A stretch of 53,486 nt of DNA from an uncultured Lachnospiraceae bacterium (GTDB lineage: Bacteria; Bacillota; Clostridia; Lachnospirales; Lachnospiraceae). Below are positions 24,324 through 36,761 of the stretch, piece by piece. Both the position numbers and the translations under genes were made by a program. The stretch covers positions 1-53,486 of the forward strand of contig CAMWHJ010000015.1 in the NCBI GenBank assembly GCA_947174015.1, written 5' to 3'. Each line of letters opens with the position of its first letter. The stretch's first letter is position 1. Under the pieces are notes generated by a model. The model did no database searches. It saw only the letters and a list, made by a program, of their open reading frames with translations, and was not told the origin of the DNA.

Positions 24324-26438
24324 TTAAATAATAAATTCCTTCAGCATTTCAGCCAAATTCTGGGACTGTGAAGATAATTGTTCACTGGCGGCTGCACTTT
24401 CTTCTGCCATAGCTGAATTGTCCGTTACCACTTCTGTTACCTGTTCCAATGCCAAATGAATCTGTTGTATTTGCTCATTTTGTCTTCTGGAAGCTTCATC
24501 AATCTCTGCAATTACCCCTTGCAGTTCTTCTACATGGGTCAAAGCCTGCTTTAACTGTTCCGAAGTCTTATTTACAATCTCTGTACCATGCTGCACTGCC
24601 TGTAAGGAATTTTGAATGAGAGAGGTGGAAGTCTGTACTGCTCCCATACTTTCTGATGACAATTTTCCCACTTCCCCTGCAACAACAGAAAAGCCACGTC
24701 CCATTTCTCCTGCACGGGCAGCTTCAATGGATGCATTCAAAGAAAGCAGATTTGTCTGGCTGGCAATAGACTCAATGGAAGTAATGATTTCTTCAATCTG
24801 TGATGAACATTCTGAGATCTCATTCATGGCATCTACCACCAAATCCATCTGCTGGTTGCCTGACTCCAGTTCCTTTGTCATCACATTCATCTTTTTTCTT
24901 GCCTGCTCTGTATAGCCTGCATTGTAGTCTACCTGCTCCGCAATCTCTGTGACAGATGCCTGCAATTCTTCCACTGTTGCAGCCTGAGAAGTTGCCCCAT
25001 CTGCCAATGCCTGCGCACCATTTGCAATCTGATCCGAGCCTCCTGCCACCTGAATGGAAGCCTCGTCAATATTCCTTAAGGTTTCAATTAATCGTTCCGA
25101 CAAATTTTCCAATCCAATTTTTATTTTTTTAAATTCCCCGGCATATTCCTGCTTTAATTCGAATTTCAGATTTCCATCAGCAACCTGATTTAATACTGCT
25201 GTAATTTCATCAATATATACAATATAATCCTTCAAACGAACAATGGTCTTTGTGATAGCTTTCCCGACGGCACCTACTTCATCGTCTGTATTTACATCAA
25301 CCGAAACATCTAAATCTCCATCTGCAATTTTATCTGCCACATTTTTTAAGTTTTTCAATGGTTTTACAATTCCAGCGGCAATTTTATTTAATATAAATAT
25401 TAGTAAAGAAATAGCAATGGCAAAGCACAAAATGACCGCAATCATAAGTTTAACAACTACCTCATTATATTCTGCACTGGGCATTGCACTAAGAACAGAC
25501 CAACCCGTATTACCTATGACAGAATAATGTCCGTATACTTTTTTTCCATTATAATGATATGTAAAACTTTTATCTTCTCCCTTATTAATGGTATCTATCA
25601 CATTTTGAGGCATATTAATATCATAGATAGATTTTCCCTCTACTGAGTCTTGGGGAGCATGCATAATAGTCCCGGCTTTCGTAAGTAAGAAGAAATATCC
25701 CGTATCTCCTAATTTTTTTTCTGCCATAATTTGATCTAAAACAGATACCGTGATATCAACTGCTGCCACTCCCAGCATCTCTCCATTACTTTCATAAATT
25801 GGAGTCACAACAGTTGAAATCATTTGTCCATCGGAAGAATTCACATATGGTTCGGATATAATTGTTGTTCCTGCCTCTGAAACACTTTTATACCAATCTC
25901 GGCTGGTAATATCCCATTCTCCCTGCGGTGATACATAACCACTTTCGGTATCTTCAAAAAACATACTTGCATCCACATCTCCCAGCCATGCAGCCAGAAT
26001 ATTGTCTGGATCTGTATTCTTAACATTCGTTAATGTAGTTCTCATATTTTCAAAATTTTCTGCCTCTTGTATTTTGTCCCCCGGTCCTACATCTTCAAAA
26101 AGTTTTCTGGCTCCGTTGTTTGCTGCCAACTGCTTCGTCACTTCCATATATTTCATGACATATTCACTAATCTCACCAGCCACTACTTCAGATTCTGCTG
26201 TAATTTCCTCGGTTCTTATTTTCGATACGGAATTTTGTGCTATCAAAATAATTACTATTGCCACTACAATCAAAATACAAAAGGTGGGCACAATAATTTG
26301 TTTTACCATCTGCCCATAGATTCCATATAATCTGCTGCTCTTTTTGTTTCCATTACCGTTGGTGCTATATTTCCCCCTTTCCCCGGTTTTTATTGTGTTT
26401 CTCACAATCTCTTTCTTTTCTTCTCCAATATTCCCCAT
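24324..26438 (-). CDS. Methyl-accepting chemotaxis protein
   Basis: 704 residues. A cytoplasmic start of about 40 residues precedes membrane segment 1 ([20 protein letters not shown]). A double-Cache-like sensor domain follows (about 75-310, with [20 protein letters not shown] and [13 protein letters not shown]-like segments), then membrane segment 2 ([20 protein letters not shown]), a HAMP domain and a long signalling domain. The hairpin tip is [20 protein letters not shown]-like and [20 protein letters not shown]. Ligand is unknown; Cache domains usually bind small organic acids or amino acids. No flagellar or che genes are nearby. Confidence 0.94.
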   Translation of the reverse strand: MGNIGEEKKEIVRNTIKTGERGKYSTNGNGNKKSSRLYGIYGQMVKQIIVPTFCILIVVAIVIILIAQNSVSKIRTEEITAESEVVAGEISEYVMKYMEVTKQLAANNGARKLFEDVGPGDKIQEAENFENMRTTLTNVKNTDPDNILAAWLGDVDASMFFEDTESGYVSPQGEWDITSRDWYKSVSEAGTTIISEPYVNSSDGQMISTVVTPIYESNGEMLGVAAVDITVSVLDQIMAEKKLGDTGYFFLLTKAGTIMHAPQDSVEGKSIYDINMPQNVIDTINKGEDKSFTYHYNGKKVYGHYSVIGNTGWSVLSAMPSAEYNEVVVKLMIAVILCFAIAISLLIFILNKIAAGIVKPLKNLKNVADKIADGDLDVSVDVNTDDEVGAVGKAITKTIVRLKDYIVYIDEITAVLNQVADGNLKFELKQEYAGEFKKIKIGLENLSERLIETLRNIDEASIQVAGGSDQIANGAQALADGATSQAATVEELQASVTEIAEQVDYNAGYTEQARKKMNVMTKELESGNQQMDLVVDAMNEISECSSQIEEIITSIESIASQTNLLSLNASIEAARAGEMGRGFSVVAGEVGKLSSESMGAVQTSTSLIQNSLQAVQHGTEIVNKTSEQLKQALTHVEELQGVIAEIDEASRRQNEQIQQIHLALEQVTEVVTDNSAMAEESAAASEQLSSQSQNLAEMLKEFII

Positions 26439-26530
26439 AGCTTTCTCCTTCTCTCTTTCATTTTGAATTGTCAGATAATAAATTTAACACCGTTTATTGT
26501 AATAATACAATATCTATTGAATACCTTTCA

Positions 26531-26558
26531 ATTATAGCAAAAAAAACACAATAAGTAA
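26531..26558 (-). promoter_or_regulatory. Promoter of the chemoreceptor gene
   Basis: Minus strand TTACTT, 16-nt spacer, TATAAT, about 93 nt before the start codon. No flagellar-type sigma promoter was seen. The rest of the 26439-26797 gap is AT-rich and holds only the gyrA terminator. Confidence 0.6.
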
Positions 26559-26724
26559 AACATTTTTATTAATATAATATAATTTGCTGATAAATATAAC
26601 TTTTTCTCCGGAAAGGCACATACAATAATATAATTTTACAGATTTTCCTCTGAATTATAAAGATACTGCTGTGATGAAACGGACAAAAACTTTCTGACAT
26701 TTTTTATATGATTTATTTTTAATG

Positions 26725-26760
26725 TAAAAAATATCCCGTTAAGTATACTTAACGAGATAT
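26725..26760 (-). terminator. Terminator after gyrA
   Basis: On the minus strand ATATCTCGTTAAGTA pairs with TACTTAACGGGATAT (one mismatch), followed by TTTTTTA. It ends the dnaA-gyrA transcript region. Confidence 0.85.
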
Positions 26761-26797
26761 CCATAACACTAAGTAACTAATTTTGAATTACTTTTTT

Positions 26798-29308
26798 CTA
26801 ACTTTCCATACCTTCTTCTGATTCTTCTTCTTTTTCTACTACAACAGCATCTTCTCCTTGATCCTTATCTTCCTCACGAACCTTAGACATACTTGCTACA
26901 ACCACATCATCTTCCATGTTAATAAGCTTGACACCGGAAGTAATACGACCTAACACTGAAATATCTCCAACCTCCATGCGAATAATAATTCCTTCTGTGG
27001 TAATTAACATAATCTCTCTATGTTCATCTACTGCCTTAGCTGCTACCACATTACCGGTTTTATCGGTAATTTTATAGCACTTGACACCTTTTCCTCCCCT
27101 ATTTTGGACATTAAATTCACTTACCATAGTGCGCTTTCCCATACCTTTTTCTGATACAATTAAAAGAGCATCTCCCTGGGTATCCATCTGCATTGCCACA
27201 ACTTCATCTTCCGGTGTCAAATTCATACCGATAACCCCCATGGATACACGTCCGGTGGTACGCACATCTGTTTCTTTAAATCGAATGCACATACCATCCT
27301 TTGTGACTAAAAGAATATCCTTTGTATTGTCGGTCACTTTAACCTCAATCAATTCATCATCCTCACGAAGATTAATGGCTGCAAGTCCCTTTTTCCTCAC
27401 ATTGGAATACTCTGAAATCGGTGTTTTCTTCACAATACCCTTCTTGGTTGCCATAAAGAGATATCTGTCCTCCTTATACTCTCGAAGGGCGATAATAGCT
27501 GTAATCTTTTCCCCCGGCATCAACTGCAGCAAATTGACAATGGCTGTCCCTCTTGCTGTTCTGCCGGCTTCCGGAATCTCATATGCCTTAATTCGATACA
27601 CCCGCCCTGTGTTGGTAAAAAACATAATATAGTGATGGGTGGTTGCCATCATCAAGTCCTCTATGTAATCTTCATCTATGGTCTGCATTCCCTTGATGCC
27701 CTTGCCGCCTCTATGCTGGGAATGGAAGTTATCCACTGTCATTCGCTTAATATATCCCAAGTGTGTCATTGTGATCACTGTATTTTCCTTTGGAATCAAG
27801 TCTTCCATAGACATATCAAATTCATCAAAGCCAATGGTGGTTCTTCTGTCATCTCCATACTTATCCGAAATAAGCAAAATTTCCTCCTTGATAACTCCAA
27901 GAAGTTTCTTCTCATCTGCTAAGATAGCTTTCAACTCAGCAATTCTCTCCATCAGCTCTTTATATTCTGTCTCTAATTTCTCTCGTTCCAAACCGGTCAG
28001 GGCACGCAGACGCATATCCACAATAGCCTGTGCCTGAACCTCTGTGAGTCCAAAACGTTCACTTAAACTATTTTTTGCCTCCTGTGGATTCTGGGAGCCT
28101 CGAATAATGGCAATCACCTCATCGATATTGTCTAAAGCAATCAACAAGCCTTCTAATATATGAGCTCTTTCCTCTGCCTTATTCAAATCGTACTGGGTTC
28201 TTCTGGTAACTACCTCTTCCTGATGTTTTAAGTAATAAGTCAGCATATCCAACAGGCTTAATATCTTTGGCTGATTATTCACCAATGCCAGCATAATCAC
28301 ACCGAAAGTATCCTGAAGCTGGGTATGTTTATAAAGCTGATTTAGCAATACACTGGCATTTACATCCTTGCGGAGTTCAATGGAGATTCGCATACCTTCT
28401 CTGTCAGATTCATCAATAATTCCGGTAATTCCATCAATCTTTTTGTCTCTTACAAGATCCGCAATCTTTTCAATCAGACGTGCCTTATTTACCATATATG
28501 GCAGCTCTGTCACAATAATCTTGCTCTTGCCGTTTGGCATTGTTTCGATATCTGTCACCGCACGGACTTTGATCTTTCCCCGTCCGGTTCTATATGCCTG
28601 TTCAATGCCTCTTGTTCCCAAAATCTGAGCTCCTGTGGGAAAATCCGGTCCTTTTACGATAGGAAGAATCTCTTCCATGGCAGTATCTCTGTCTTCTTCA
28701 ATGCGGTTGTCAATAATCTTGACCACAGCTGCTATTACCTCGCACAGATTGTGAGGCGGAATATTTGTTGCCATACCTACCGCAATACCAGTCGTTCCAT
28801 TTACCAACAGATTTGGAAAACGAGAGGGCAGTACCGTAGGTTCTTTCTCTGTCTCATCAAAATTCGGTACAAAATCTACGGTATTTTTATTAATATCTGC
28901 CGTTAATTCCATGGAAATTTTGCTCAATCTTGCCTCGGTATAACGCATTGCCGCTGCACCATCACCGTCAACAGAACCAAAATTTCCATGACCATCCACC
29001 AAAATATATCTTGTAGACCAGTCCTGTGCCATATTTACTAATGCACCATAAATAGAACTATCACCGTGGGGATGATACTTACCCATGGTATCACCTACAA
29101 TACGGGCACATTTTCTATGGGGCTTGTCAGGACCATTATTCAATTCAATCATGGAATACAAAATTCTACGTTGTACCGGCTTTAATCCATCTCTTACATC
29201 AGGTAATGCGCGCTGAGCAATAACACTCATGGCATAATCTATGTAGGATTCCTGCATTGTTTTCTTGAGATCAACCTCATGCACTTTGTCAAATATGGTA
29301 TCGTCCAA
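26798..29308 (-). CDS. gyrA: DNA gyrase subunit A
   Basis: 836 residues. The catalytic tyrosine is Tyr123 in [11 protein letters not shown]. The breakage-reunion core precedes a C-terminal beta-pinwheel with the GyrA-box-like [11 protein letters not shown] (about residues 526-536). The quinolone-resistance segment reads [12 protein letters not shown]: Ser84 matches E. coli Ser83, while Gly88 stands where E. coli has Asp87. The C-terminal tail is very acidic. Gap to gyrB is 13 bp, so the two subunits are probably co-transcribed. Confidence 0.98.
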   Translation of the reverse strand: MDDTIFDKVHEVDLKKTMQESYIDYAMSVIAQRALPDVRDGLKPVQRRILYSMIELNNGPDKPHRKCARIVGDTMGKYHPHGDSSIYGALVNMAQDWSTRYILVDGHGNFGSVDGDGAAAMRYTEARLSKISMELTADINKNTVDFVPNFDETEKEPTVLPSRFPNLLVNGTTGIAVGMATNIPPHNLCEVIAAVVKIIDNRIEEDRDTAMEEILPIVKGPDFPTGAQILGTRGIEQAYRTGRGKIKVRAVTDIETMPNGKSKIIVTELPYMVNKARLIEKIADLVRDKKIDGITGIIDESDREGMRISIELRKDVNASVLLNQLYKHTQLQDTFGVIMLALVNNQPKILSLLDMLTYYLKHQEEVVTRRTQYDLNKAEERAHILEGLLIALDNIDEVIAIIRGSQNPQEAKNSLSERFGLTEVQAQAIVDMRLRALTGLEREKLETEYKELMERIAELKAILADEKKLLGVIKEEILLISDKYGDDRRTTIGFDEFDMSMEDLIPKENTVITMTHLGYIKRMTVDNFHSQHRGGKGIKGMQTIDEDYIEDLMMATTHHYIMFFTNTGRVYRIKAYEIPEAGRTARGTAIVNLLQLMPGEKITAIIALREYKEDRYLFMATKKGIVKKTPISEYSNVRKKGLAAINLREDDELIEVKVTDNTKDILLVTKDGMCIRFKETDVRTTGRVSMGVIGMNLTPEDEVVAMQMDTQGDALLIVSEKGMGKRTMVSEFNVQNRGGKGVKCYKITDKTGNVVAAKAVDEHREIMLITTEGIIIRMEVGDISVLGRITSGVKLINMEDDVVVASMSKVREEDKDQGEDAVVVEKEEESEEGMES

Positions 29309-29321
29309 TCTTTTCTACCTC

Positions 29322-31253
<1,932 letters not shown>

Positions 31254-32342
31254 TCATCCATTATAATCACAAATGGAACCATTTACTACTTTTACTATCT
31301 TATCTATCTCAAACCTGTTATTGATAAACTCATCCAGACCTGTACAGGTAATCACTGTCTGCAAATCTCCTATGGTATTCAAAAGATAGTTCTGCCTGCT
31401 GCTGTCAAGTTCCGATAAGACATCATCCAATAACAGAATGGGCATATCCTGAATCCGCCTTCTTACCAGTTCAATCTCTGCTAATTTCAAGGAAAGTGCA
31501 GAAGTTCTCTGCTGTCCCTGAGAGCCATATTTTCGGATATCTACTCCATTGATCAAAAAACATATATCATCTCTGTGAGGTCCCACAGAAGTAAGCTTTT
31601 GACGCATATCCCTTTCTAAGTTCTCAGCCAGCTTCTGCTCCATATCTTCTGCTGCCACATTAGGCTCATACTTCACCTGCAGCTTTTCCAATCCGCCTGA
31701 GAGCTTTTTATGTACCTCCGCTGCAATTTCATTGAGCTCAGTAATAAAATTTTCTCTTCTGACAATTATCTCTTTTGCAAAATTTACCAACTGTATATTC
31801 CAAATAGGCAAAGTATCTTTCAGTTCCGGCTGAAAGTACAGATTCTTTAAAAGTCTATTTCTTTGATTCAATACCTTATTGTAGCTGCCTAGATTATGCA
31901 GATAAATCTTGTCCAACTGACATAGTTCCAAATCAATAAATCGGCGTCTTTCTGAGGGGCCTCTTTTGATAATATCCAAGTCCTCCGGTGAGAAAAAAAT
32001 AATATTTAAAATTCCAAAAAGTTCTGCAGCCCTCTTAATTGGAATACCATTGATGGCAATGCCCTTACTTTTATTTTTTCTTAAATGCATATCGATTCGA
32101 TAATTCATACCGGATTTTTCCACATTGCACCGAATATGTGCTTCCTCCTGATGAAACTGAATGACTTCCTTATCCTTGCTTCCCTTGTGGGACTTGGTAG
32201 TCCCACTAAGATACAATGCCTCTAAAATATTGGTTTTTCCCTGGGCATTATTGCCATAAAGAATATTTGTCTTTGGAGCCAACTCCATAGAAAGGGTCTG
32301 ATAATTTCTAAAATTTTTCAGCTCAATTGATTTGATAATCAT
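31254..32342 (-). CDS. recF: DNA replication and repair protein RecF
   Basis: 362 residues, an SMC-like ATPase that helps load RecA at gaps. Walker A is GNNAQGKTN (residues 30-38), the signature region is KYGSQGQQRTSALSLKLAEI (about 270-290), and Walker B is ILLLDDVLSELD. The start codon overlaps the end of yaaA by 4 bp, indicating translational coupling, as usual in the dnaA-gyr cluster. Confidence 0.97.
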   Translation of the reverse strand: MIIKSIELKNFRNYQTLSMELAPKTNILYGNNAQGKTNILEALYLSGTTKSHKGSKDKEVIQFHQEEAHIRCNVEKSGMNYRIDMHLRKNKSKGIAINGIPIKRAAELFGILNIIFFSPEDLDIIKRGPSERRRFIDLELCQLDKIYLHNLGSYNKVLNQRNRLLKNLYFQPELKDTLPIWNIQLVNFAKEIIVRRENFITELNEIAAEVHKKLSGGLEKLQVKYEPNVAAEDMEQKLAENLERDMRQKLTSVGPHRDDICFLINGVDIRKYGSQGQQRTSALSLKLAEIELVRRRIQDMPILLLDDVLSELDSSRQNYLLNTIGDLQTVITCTGLDEFINNRFEIDKIVKVVNGSICDYNG

Positions 32343-32551
32343 GACTTTGTCACTTTTACCTCTTCTCCTTCAAAGGAAAACACATCTCCTTCATAAAGTT
32401 TTTTTCCACGCTGCAGCTCAACATTTCCATTCACCGTTACCAGACCATCCAAAATAACTTCCTTTGCCATTACCCCGGAATCCACCAGACCTGCCAATTT
32501 CAATGCCTGACCTAACTTAATAAATTCATCTCTGATTTTTATTGTCTCCAT
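32339..32551 (-). CDS. yaaA: S4-domain RNA-binding protein YaaA/YlmH-like
   Basis: 70 residues, almost wholly an S4 RNA-binding domain (FIKLGQALKLAGLVDSGVMA, then VTVNGNVELQRGKKL). Conserved between dnaN and recF in many Firmicutes. A role in ribosome assembly or ribosome-associated RNA binding has been proposed for relatives; nothing here decides it. Spacing to dnaN is 11 bp. Confidence 0.93.
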   Translation of the reverse strand: METIKIRDEFIKLGQALKLAGLVDSGVMAKEVILDGLVTVNGNVELQRGKKLYEGDVFSFEGEEVKVTKS

Positions 32552-32562
32552 CCCATACTCCT

Positions 32563-33672
32563 TTAAACTGTCGTATTAAAATTTACCGGAAGGATCAAAT
32601 AAATATATTTGCTTTCCTCATCCCTGATAAAACATGGTGCTTTTGGATTTACCAAAAAAATATTAATTTCTTCGTCATCGATCACCCTTAATGCATCCAT
32701 TAAAAGTTTTGGATTAAAACCAATCAAAATATCTTTCCCGTCCTTGACAATATCAATGGTTTCATTCATGGAACCCACCACCGAATTAATCTTTAATTCC
32801 ATGCTGCCATCTGTGACATTAATGATAATTGGTCTTTTATCTCCCTCTTTCACCATCAGTGTTGCACGATCAATACAGCTTAGCAGCTCTCGTTTATTCA
32901 TATGCACCTTAGTAGCATAATTATTGGACAGCATTTGATCAATTTTAAAGTATTCACCTTCAATTAAACGTGATACTACGGTGGTGTTGTCAAACTCAAA
33001 TAAAATATGCTTGTCGGTAAAGAAAATAGACACCATACTTTCCACTTCCCCAGACAATATTTTACTGATTTCATTTAAAGTCTTGCCAGGAACAATGACT
33101 TTTTGGGGCTCATAATTATCCTTTAATTCAATTTTACGAATTGAAATTCTATGACCATCTAAAGATACTACCTTTAATTCGTTGTCATTTACCTCAAATA
33201 ATTCTCCTGTCATCATCTTATTATTGTCATTGTCAGCAATGGAAAAAATCGTCTGACGAATCACTTCTTTTAAGGTAAACTGTGAAAGGGTAATGGAAGA
33301 ACTTTTCTCTATTATAGGAAGATAAGAAAAATCTTCACCGGATTTTCCGATAATTGTAAAGTTTGCTTTTTCACAAGTAATTAAAGTTTTATAATTTTCA
33401 TCTGTTTCAATAACCACATCATTGTCAGGAAGTTTTCTTACAATTTCAGAGAAAATTTTAGCATCTAAAGCAATAATACCTTTTTCAATAATATCTCCCT
33501 CTACCTTAGTTTCGATCCCCAATTCCATATCATTAGCAGTGAATTTAATGTCATTGCCGGATGCATCGATCAAAATACATTCTAAAATAGATAAGGTGGT
33601 TTTGGATGGAACCGCTTTTAATACAATATTTACTCCATGTAAAAGCTTGGCTTTACTACAGATTAATTTCAT
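32563..33672 (-). CDS. dnaN: DNA polymerase III sliding clamp (beta subunit)
   Basis: 369 residues forming the three-domain half-ring of the replication clamp. It begins MKLICSKAKLLHGVNIVLKA and ends in the expected PVNF-type C-terminus (ILPVNFNTTV). GAAAGGAG lies before the ATG. A TTATTCACA sequence, close to a DnaA box, sits between the ribosome binding site and the start codon. Confidence 0.98.
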   Translation of the reverse strand: MKLICSKAKLLHGVNIVLKAVPSKTTLSILECILIDASGNDIKFTANDMELGIETKVEGDIIEKGIIALDAKIFSEIVRKLPDNDVVIETDENYKTLITCEKANFTIIGKSGEDFSYLPIIEKSSSITLSQFTLKEVIRQTIFSIADNDNNKMMTGELFEVNDNELKVVSLDGHRISIRKIELKDNYEPQKVIVPGKTLNEISKILSGEVESMVSIFFTDKHILFEFDNTTVVSRLIEGEYFKIDQMLSNNYATKVHMNKRELLSCIDRATLMVKEGDKRPIIINVTDGSMELKINSVVGSMNETIDIVKDGKDILIGFNPKLLMDALRVIDDEEINIFLVNPKAPCFIRDEESKYIYLILPVNFNTTV

Positions 33673-33908
33673 TGTGAATAACTCCTTTCCGGGTGGTGTA
33701 TGTATATATATATAATTAAAATCCGTAATCTTCGTATTAGAGGACGTGAATTTGTGAATAACTCTGAGATCCCTTGATGTGAGCTGACTTTAAGTTAAAA
33801 TAACCCAGTGTAAAAACAAAAAAATTCCTTGGTATAAAAATGGGATAACTTAAAGGTAAAATACAGGCTCACATTTCATCAACAGATCATAAACAGCTTG
33901 TCAACATC
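33673..33908 (-). promoter_or_regulatory. dnaA-dnaN intergenic region with DnaA-box-like sites
   Basis: 236 bp. TTATTCACA (one mismatch from TTATCCACA) occurs at 33673-33681 and 33753-33761, on the minus strand. A TATATATATATAATT tract lies next to the first. In relatives this gap can be the second half of a bipartite origin and carries the dnaN promoter. I see no clear promoter boxes. Confidence 0.5.
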
Positions 33909-35267
33909 CTAATGTGGATTGATCTTTTTTCGAATTGTTTCAATGGTGCTGGTTAAGGATTCCGATTTTGCCATCTCTGCCTGAATCTTATCTGCACCAT
34001 GAATAATGGTAGTATGGTCTCTGCCACCTAAAAATTTACCAATATTTTTCAGTGAAAACTTACCGGTATCCCTGCATAGATACATTACTATCTGACGAGG
34101 CATCACAATCTCTGATTGACGCTTTCCGGAAATAATGTCTTCCGGAGATATATGAAAATGTTCCGCAACCACATCTAAAATTAACTGGGGAGTGATTTCC
34201 TTTGGAGTATCCGGAGAAATAATATCTCTAAGTTCAGCCTCTGCAAGTTCTACGGTGATGGGTCTTTTCTCTAATTTATAAAGAGCAATCAATTTGTTGA
34301 GAGCACCTTCTAACTCACGAATGTTGGATTTAATGTTGGTTGCAATGTATTCAATCACCTTATCATCAATGATAAAGTTGTCCAATTCTACTTTTTTTCG
34401 TAAAATAGCCATTCGGGTTTCGTAGTCAGGAAGAGAAATATCGGCGGTTAAACCCATTTCAAAACGGGAGCGCAGACGTTCTTCCAAAGTTTCAATATCC
34501 TTTGGAGGTTTATCGGAGGATATGATAATTTGCTTTCTTAAACTATGCAGGTGGTTAAAGGTATGGAAAAACTCTTCCTGTGTACTCTCTTTACCTATAA
34601 TAAACTGAATATCATCAATTAAAAGTACATCAATATTTCTATATTTATCCCGAAACTTACTCATAGAAGAACTGTTTCCATTACGAATGGACTCAATTAA
34701 TTCATTGGTAAAAGCTTCACTGGTGGTATAAAGAACTTTTGCATCCGGCTTTTTTTCTAAAATGTAGTGGGCAATGGAATGCATCAAATGCGTTTTTCCC
34801 AATCCGGCACCTCCATATAAAAAGAGAGGGTTATAGATTTCTCCCGGTTCCTCAGCTACCGCCAAGGCTGCTGAGTGGGCAAAACGGTTATTGCTTCCCA
34901 CGATAAATGTATCGAAGGTATATTTTGGATTCAAGTTTGCTCGTTCTGCTGCATTTGATACAGGCATACTGGCAACTGTTAATTTATCTTTTGAAACTGC
35001 ATTTTTATCAATGTCTTCATCACTAATAAAGGAAATCTGGTATTCAGAGCCGGTAAATTCAGCCACTGCAACCATAATTGCCAGTGAATATTTCCGCTCA
35101 ATATAGCTGATGGCAAGTTCCTTGGGGGTTAAGATAAGTAAAGTATTTCCCTCAAGCTTATACGGCTTTAATGGAACCAGCCATGTATGAAAGGCAATAT
35201 TAGATATTTCATGTTCAATTTTAATCGACTCAATAATTTCGTCCCATTTTTGCAGTAAAAGTTCCAT
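33909..35267 (-). CDS. dnaA: Chromosomal replication initiator protein DnaA
   Basis: 452 residues. Domain I is about 1-80, followed by a short linker. The AAA+ domain has Walker A GGAGLGKTH (152-160) and Walker B LLIDDIQF. The C-terminal DNA-binding domain contains GKFLGGRDHTTIIHGADKI, which reads the DnaA box. It is transcribed away from oriC. The long leader holds a second-family repeat and a complete MITE-like element. Confidence 0.98.
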   Translation of the reverse strand: MELLLQKWDEIIESIKIEHEISNIAFHTWLVPLKPYKLEGNTLLILTPKELAISYIERKYSLAIMVAVAEFTGSEYQISFISDEDIDKNAVSKDKLTVASMPVSNAAERANLNPKYTFDTFIVGSNNRFAHSAALAVAEEPGEIYNPLFLYGGAGLGKTHLMHSIAHYILEKKPDAKVLYTTSEAFTNELIESIRNGNSSSMSKFRDKYRNIDVLLIDDIQFIIGKESTQEEFFHTFNHLHSLRKQIIISSDKPPKDIETLEERLRSRFEMGLTADISLPDYETRMAILRKKVELDNFIIDDKVIEYIATNIKSNIRELEGALNKLIALYKLEKRPITVELAEAELRDIISPDTPKEITPQLILDVVAEHFHISPEDIISGKRQSEIVMPRQIVMYLCRDTGKFSLKNIGKFLGGRDHTTIIHGADKIQAEMAKSESLTSTIETIRKKINPH

Positions 35268-35317
35268 TTATATTTCCTACTTCCATTTCTATTTAATAAT
35301 CTTATTGATAATATTTT

Positions 35318-35361
35318 ATTCATGACAATAGAAAGTTCGCAGAGCGTGTTTTCTATTGTTT
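35318..35361 (-). repeat. Second-family palindromic repeat, copy 5, upstream of dnaA
   Basis: Read on the minus strand: AAACAATAGAAAA, CACGCTCTGCGAA, CTTTCTATTGTCATGAAT. In this copy no clear terminator abuts the TCATGAAT end. Its TTGTCA, with TAAGAT 18 nt further on, could serve as a promoter for dnaA. Confidence 0.82.
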
Positions 35362-35365
35362 ATTT

Positions 35366-35576
35366 GTAACTATTCAGTACCTTCATAGTTACAAGCAAAG
35401 AACCATGCAAAATTGTTTTTCGGGTATTGCACCCATGAAAATTGCTACGCAATGGGTGCAAGCAGGCAATCAAACTGATTTACAGTTTGATTACTTTAGG
35501 CAATGGTTCTTTGCCTGTTATATCCACTTTTTCTTACGGTCTGTGCAGTAAATGCACAGACCTGCTGAACAGTTAC
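35366..35576 (+). mobile_element. Long MITE-like element in the dnaA upstream region
   Basis: 211 bp. Left module GTAACTATTCAGTACC, right module ending TGCTGAACAGTTAC. The middle AAAGAACCAT/ATGGTTCTTT hairpin is enlarged by an insert holding two further hairpins (TTGCACCCAT/ATGGGTGCAA and CAAACTG/CAGTTTG). Flanks GTTTATTT (35358-35365) and GTTTATTC (35577-35584) match at 7 of 8 bases. No credible ORF is present. Confidence 0.87.
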
Positions 35577-36088
35577 GTTTATTCAACATTCTTTTTTAAT
35601 CTGCATAAAGATAAAAATAATTCATCTATTCTATATTATACTATTCGCTGGAATTTCGCAATAAGAAACTTTCCTATTCTTGTGGAAAAACATGTGAAAG
35701 AGAGGGGATTTTATGTTCTTTATCCACGAAAAACATAAAAAACTCCACAAAAAGAAGGGATAATGTGTAAAACCCGAAAAATAGTATCAACATAAGGGAA
35801 ATGGGCATAAATCAAAGGATTTTTAATAAAGTTCCATGGTTGTAAACACATTTTCCATGGAGTTATCCACAAGTTGTGCACAACTTGTGGATAAGGTGGA
35901 TAAAGACATTCACATGAACTGAAAATTAATAGAAAGTAAGGGATCAATTCACAAATTAACAGGGATCAATCCACAGGATGTGGATAAAAGATCCCGCTAT
36001 TTTGTAAAAAGATAACACTTAATATATTCTATAAAAATAAGTATGCTTTGGAGGAAATATAAAAAAATAATAAAAATAAAGGAATTGC
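35577..36088. other. Replication origin (oriC) between dnaA and rpmH
   Basis: DnaA boxes: TTATCCACA at 35863-35871 (+), TGTGGATAA at 35886-35894 (-) and 35979-35987 (-). One-mismatch forms are TTATCCACG at 35720-35728 and GGTGGATAA at 35895-35903. The first two form a perfect 32-bp palindrome. Surroundings are AT-rich. Gene orientation diverges here: dnaA side leftward, rpmH side rightward, as expected at the origin. A candidate dnaA -10 box TATAAT (minus, 35635-35640) has only a weak -35. Confidence 0.88.
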
Positions 36089-36117
36089 TTGACTTCCGCC
36101 AAAGTTATGAATATAAT
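36089..36117 (+). promoter_or_regulatory. Promoter of rpmH
   Basis: TTGACT, 17-nt spacer, TATAAT: near consensus, 42 nt before the start codon. Confidence 0.85.
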
Positions 36118-36158
36118 AGGAGTGATATTTTTTAAAAGGACAAGGAGGTGCAATCCAT

Positions 36159-36293
36159 ATGAAAATGACATTTCAGCCCAAAAAGAGATCAAGAAGTAGA
36201 GTTCATGGTTTCAGAAGCAGAATGAGCACACCAGGCGGAAGAAAAGTTTTAGCTGCCAGAAGAGCAAAAGGAAGAAAGAAATTATCAGCGTAG
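36159..36293 (+). CDS. rpmH: 50S ribosomal protein L34
   Basis: 44 residues: [20 protein letters not shown], then [20 protein letters not shown] and KLSA. The composition (Arg/Lys-rich) and the [13 protein letters not shown] core are those of L34, which binds 23S rRNA. CAAGGAGG lies 8 nt before the ATG. First gene of the rightward cluster. Confidence 0.98.
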   Translation: MKMTFQPKKRSRSRVHGFRSRMSTPGGRKVLAARRAKGRKKLSA

Positions 36294-36419
36294 ACCGCAT
36301 TTTATGTGGTCTTTTCTTCTATTTTTTTAGCAAGGTGCTTTATTTAATGATAAAAGCACAGAAACAGGAGAGAAAAATACATTTTCGTTCTTAAAATATA
36401 TGCAGAGAGGACCACAAAA

Positions 36420-36761
36420 ATGATTTTTACAGAATCGTTAAAAAAAAGAAATGATTTTCAAAAGGTTTATAGAAGAGGAAAATCCTACGCCAATAGATAT
36501 TTGGTGATGTACCGTATGAGTAATCATATGAATCAGGCACGTTTAGGTATATCTGTCAGCAAAAAGGTGGGAAATAGTGTAGTACGCCACCGGATCACCA
36601 GATTGATAAGAGAGAGCTATCGTTTAAATGAGGAGAAATTTGAAGCAGGCTATGATTATATTGTGATAGCCAGATCAGGAACCAAAGGAATCAGTTATTC
36701 AGAAATGGAAAGTGCCCTGCTGCATGTTGGCAGGCTGCACAGGAAGAGAAATGAAGAATGA
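36420..36761 (+). CDS. rnpA: Ribonuclease P protein component
   Basis: 113 residues. The basic RNR-type motif is [20 protein letters not shown] (about residues 49-68), used to bind the RNase P RNA for tRNA 5' maturation. [19 protein letters not shown] near the start is typical. AGAGAGG precedes the ATG. The stop overlaps yidD by 4 bp. Confidence 0.97.
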   Translation: MIFTESLKKRNDFQKVYRRGKSYANRYLVMYRMSNHMNQARLGISVSKKVGNSVVRHRITRLIRESYRLNEEKFEAGYDYIVIARSGTKGISYSEMESALLHVGRLHRKRNEE

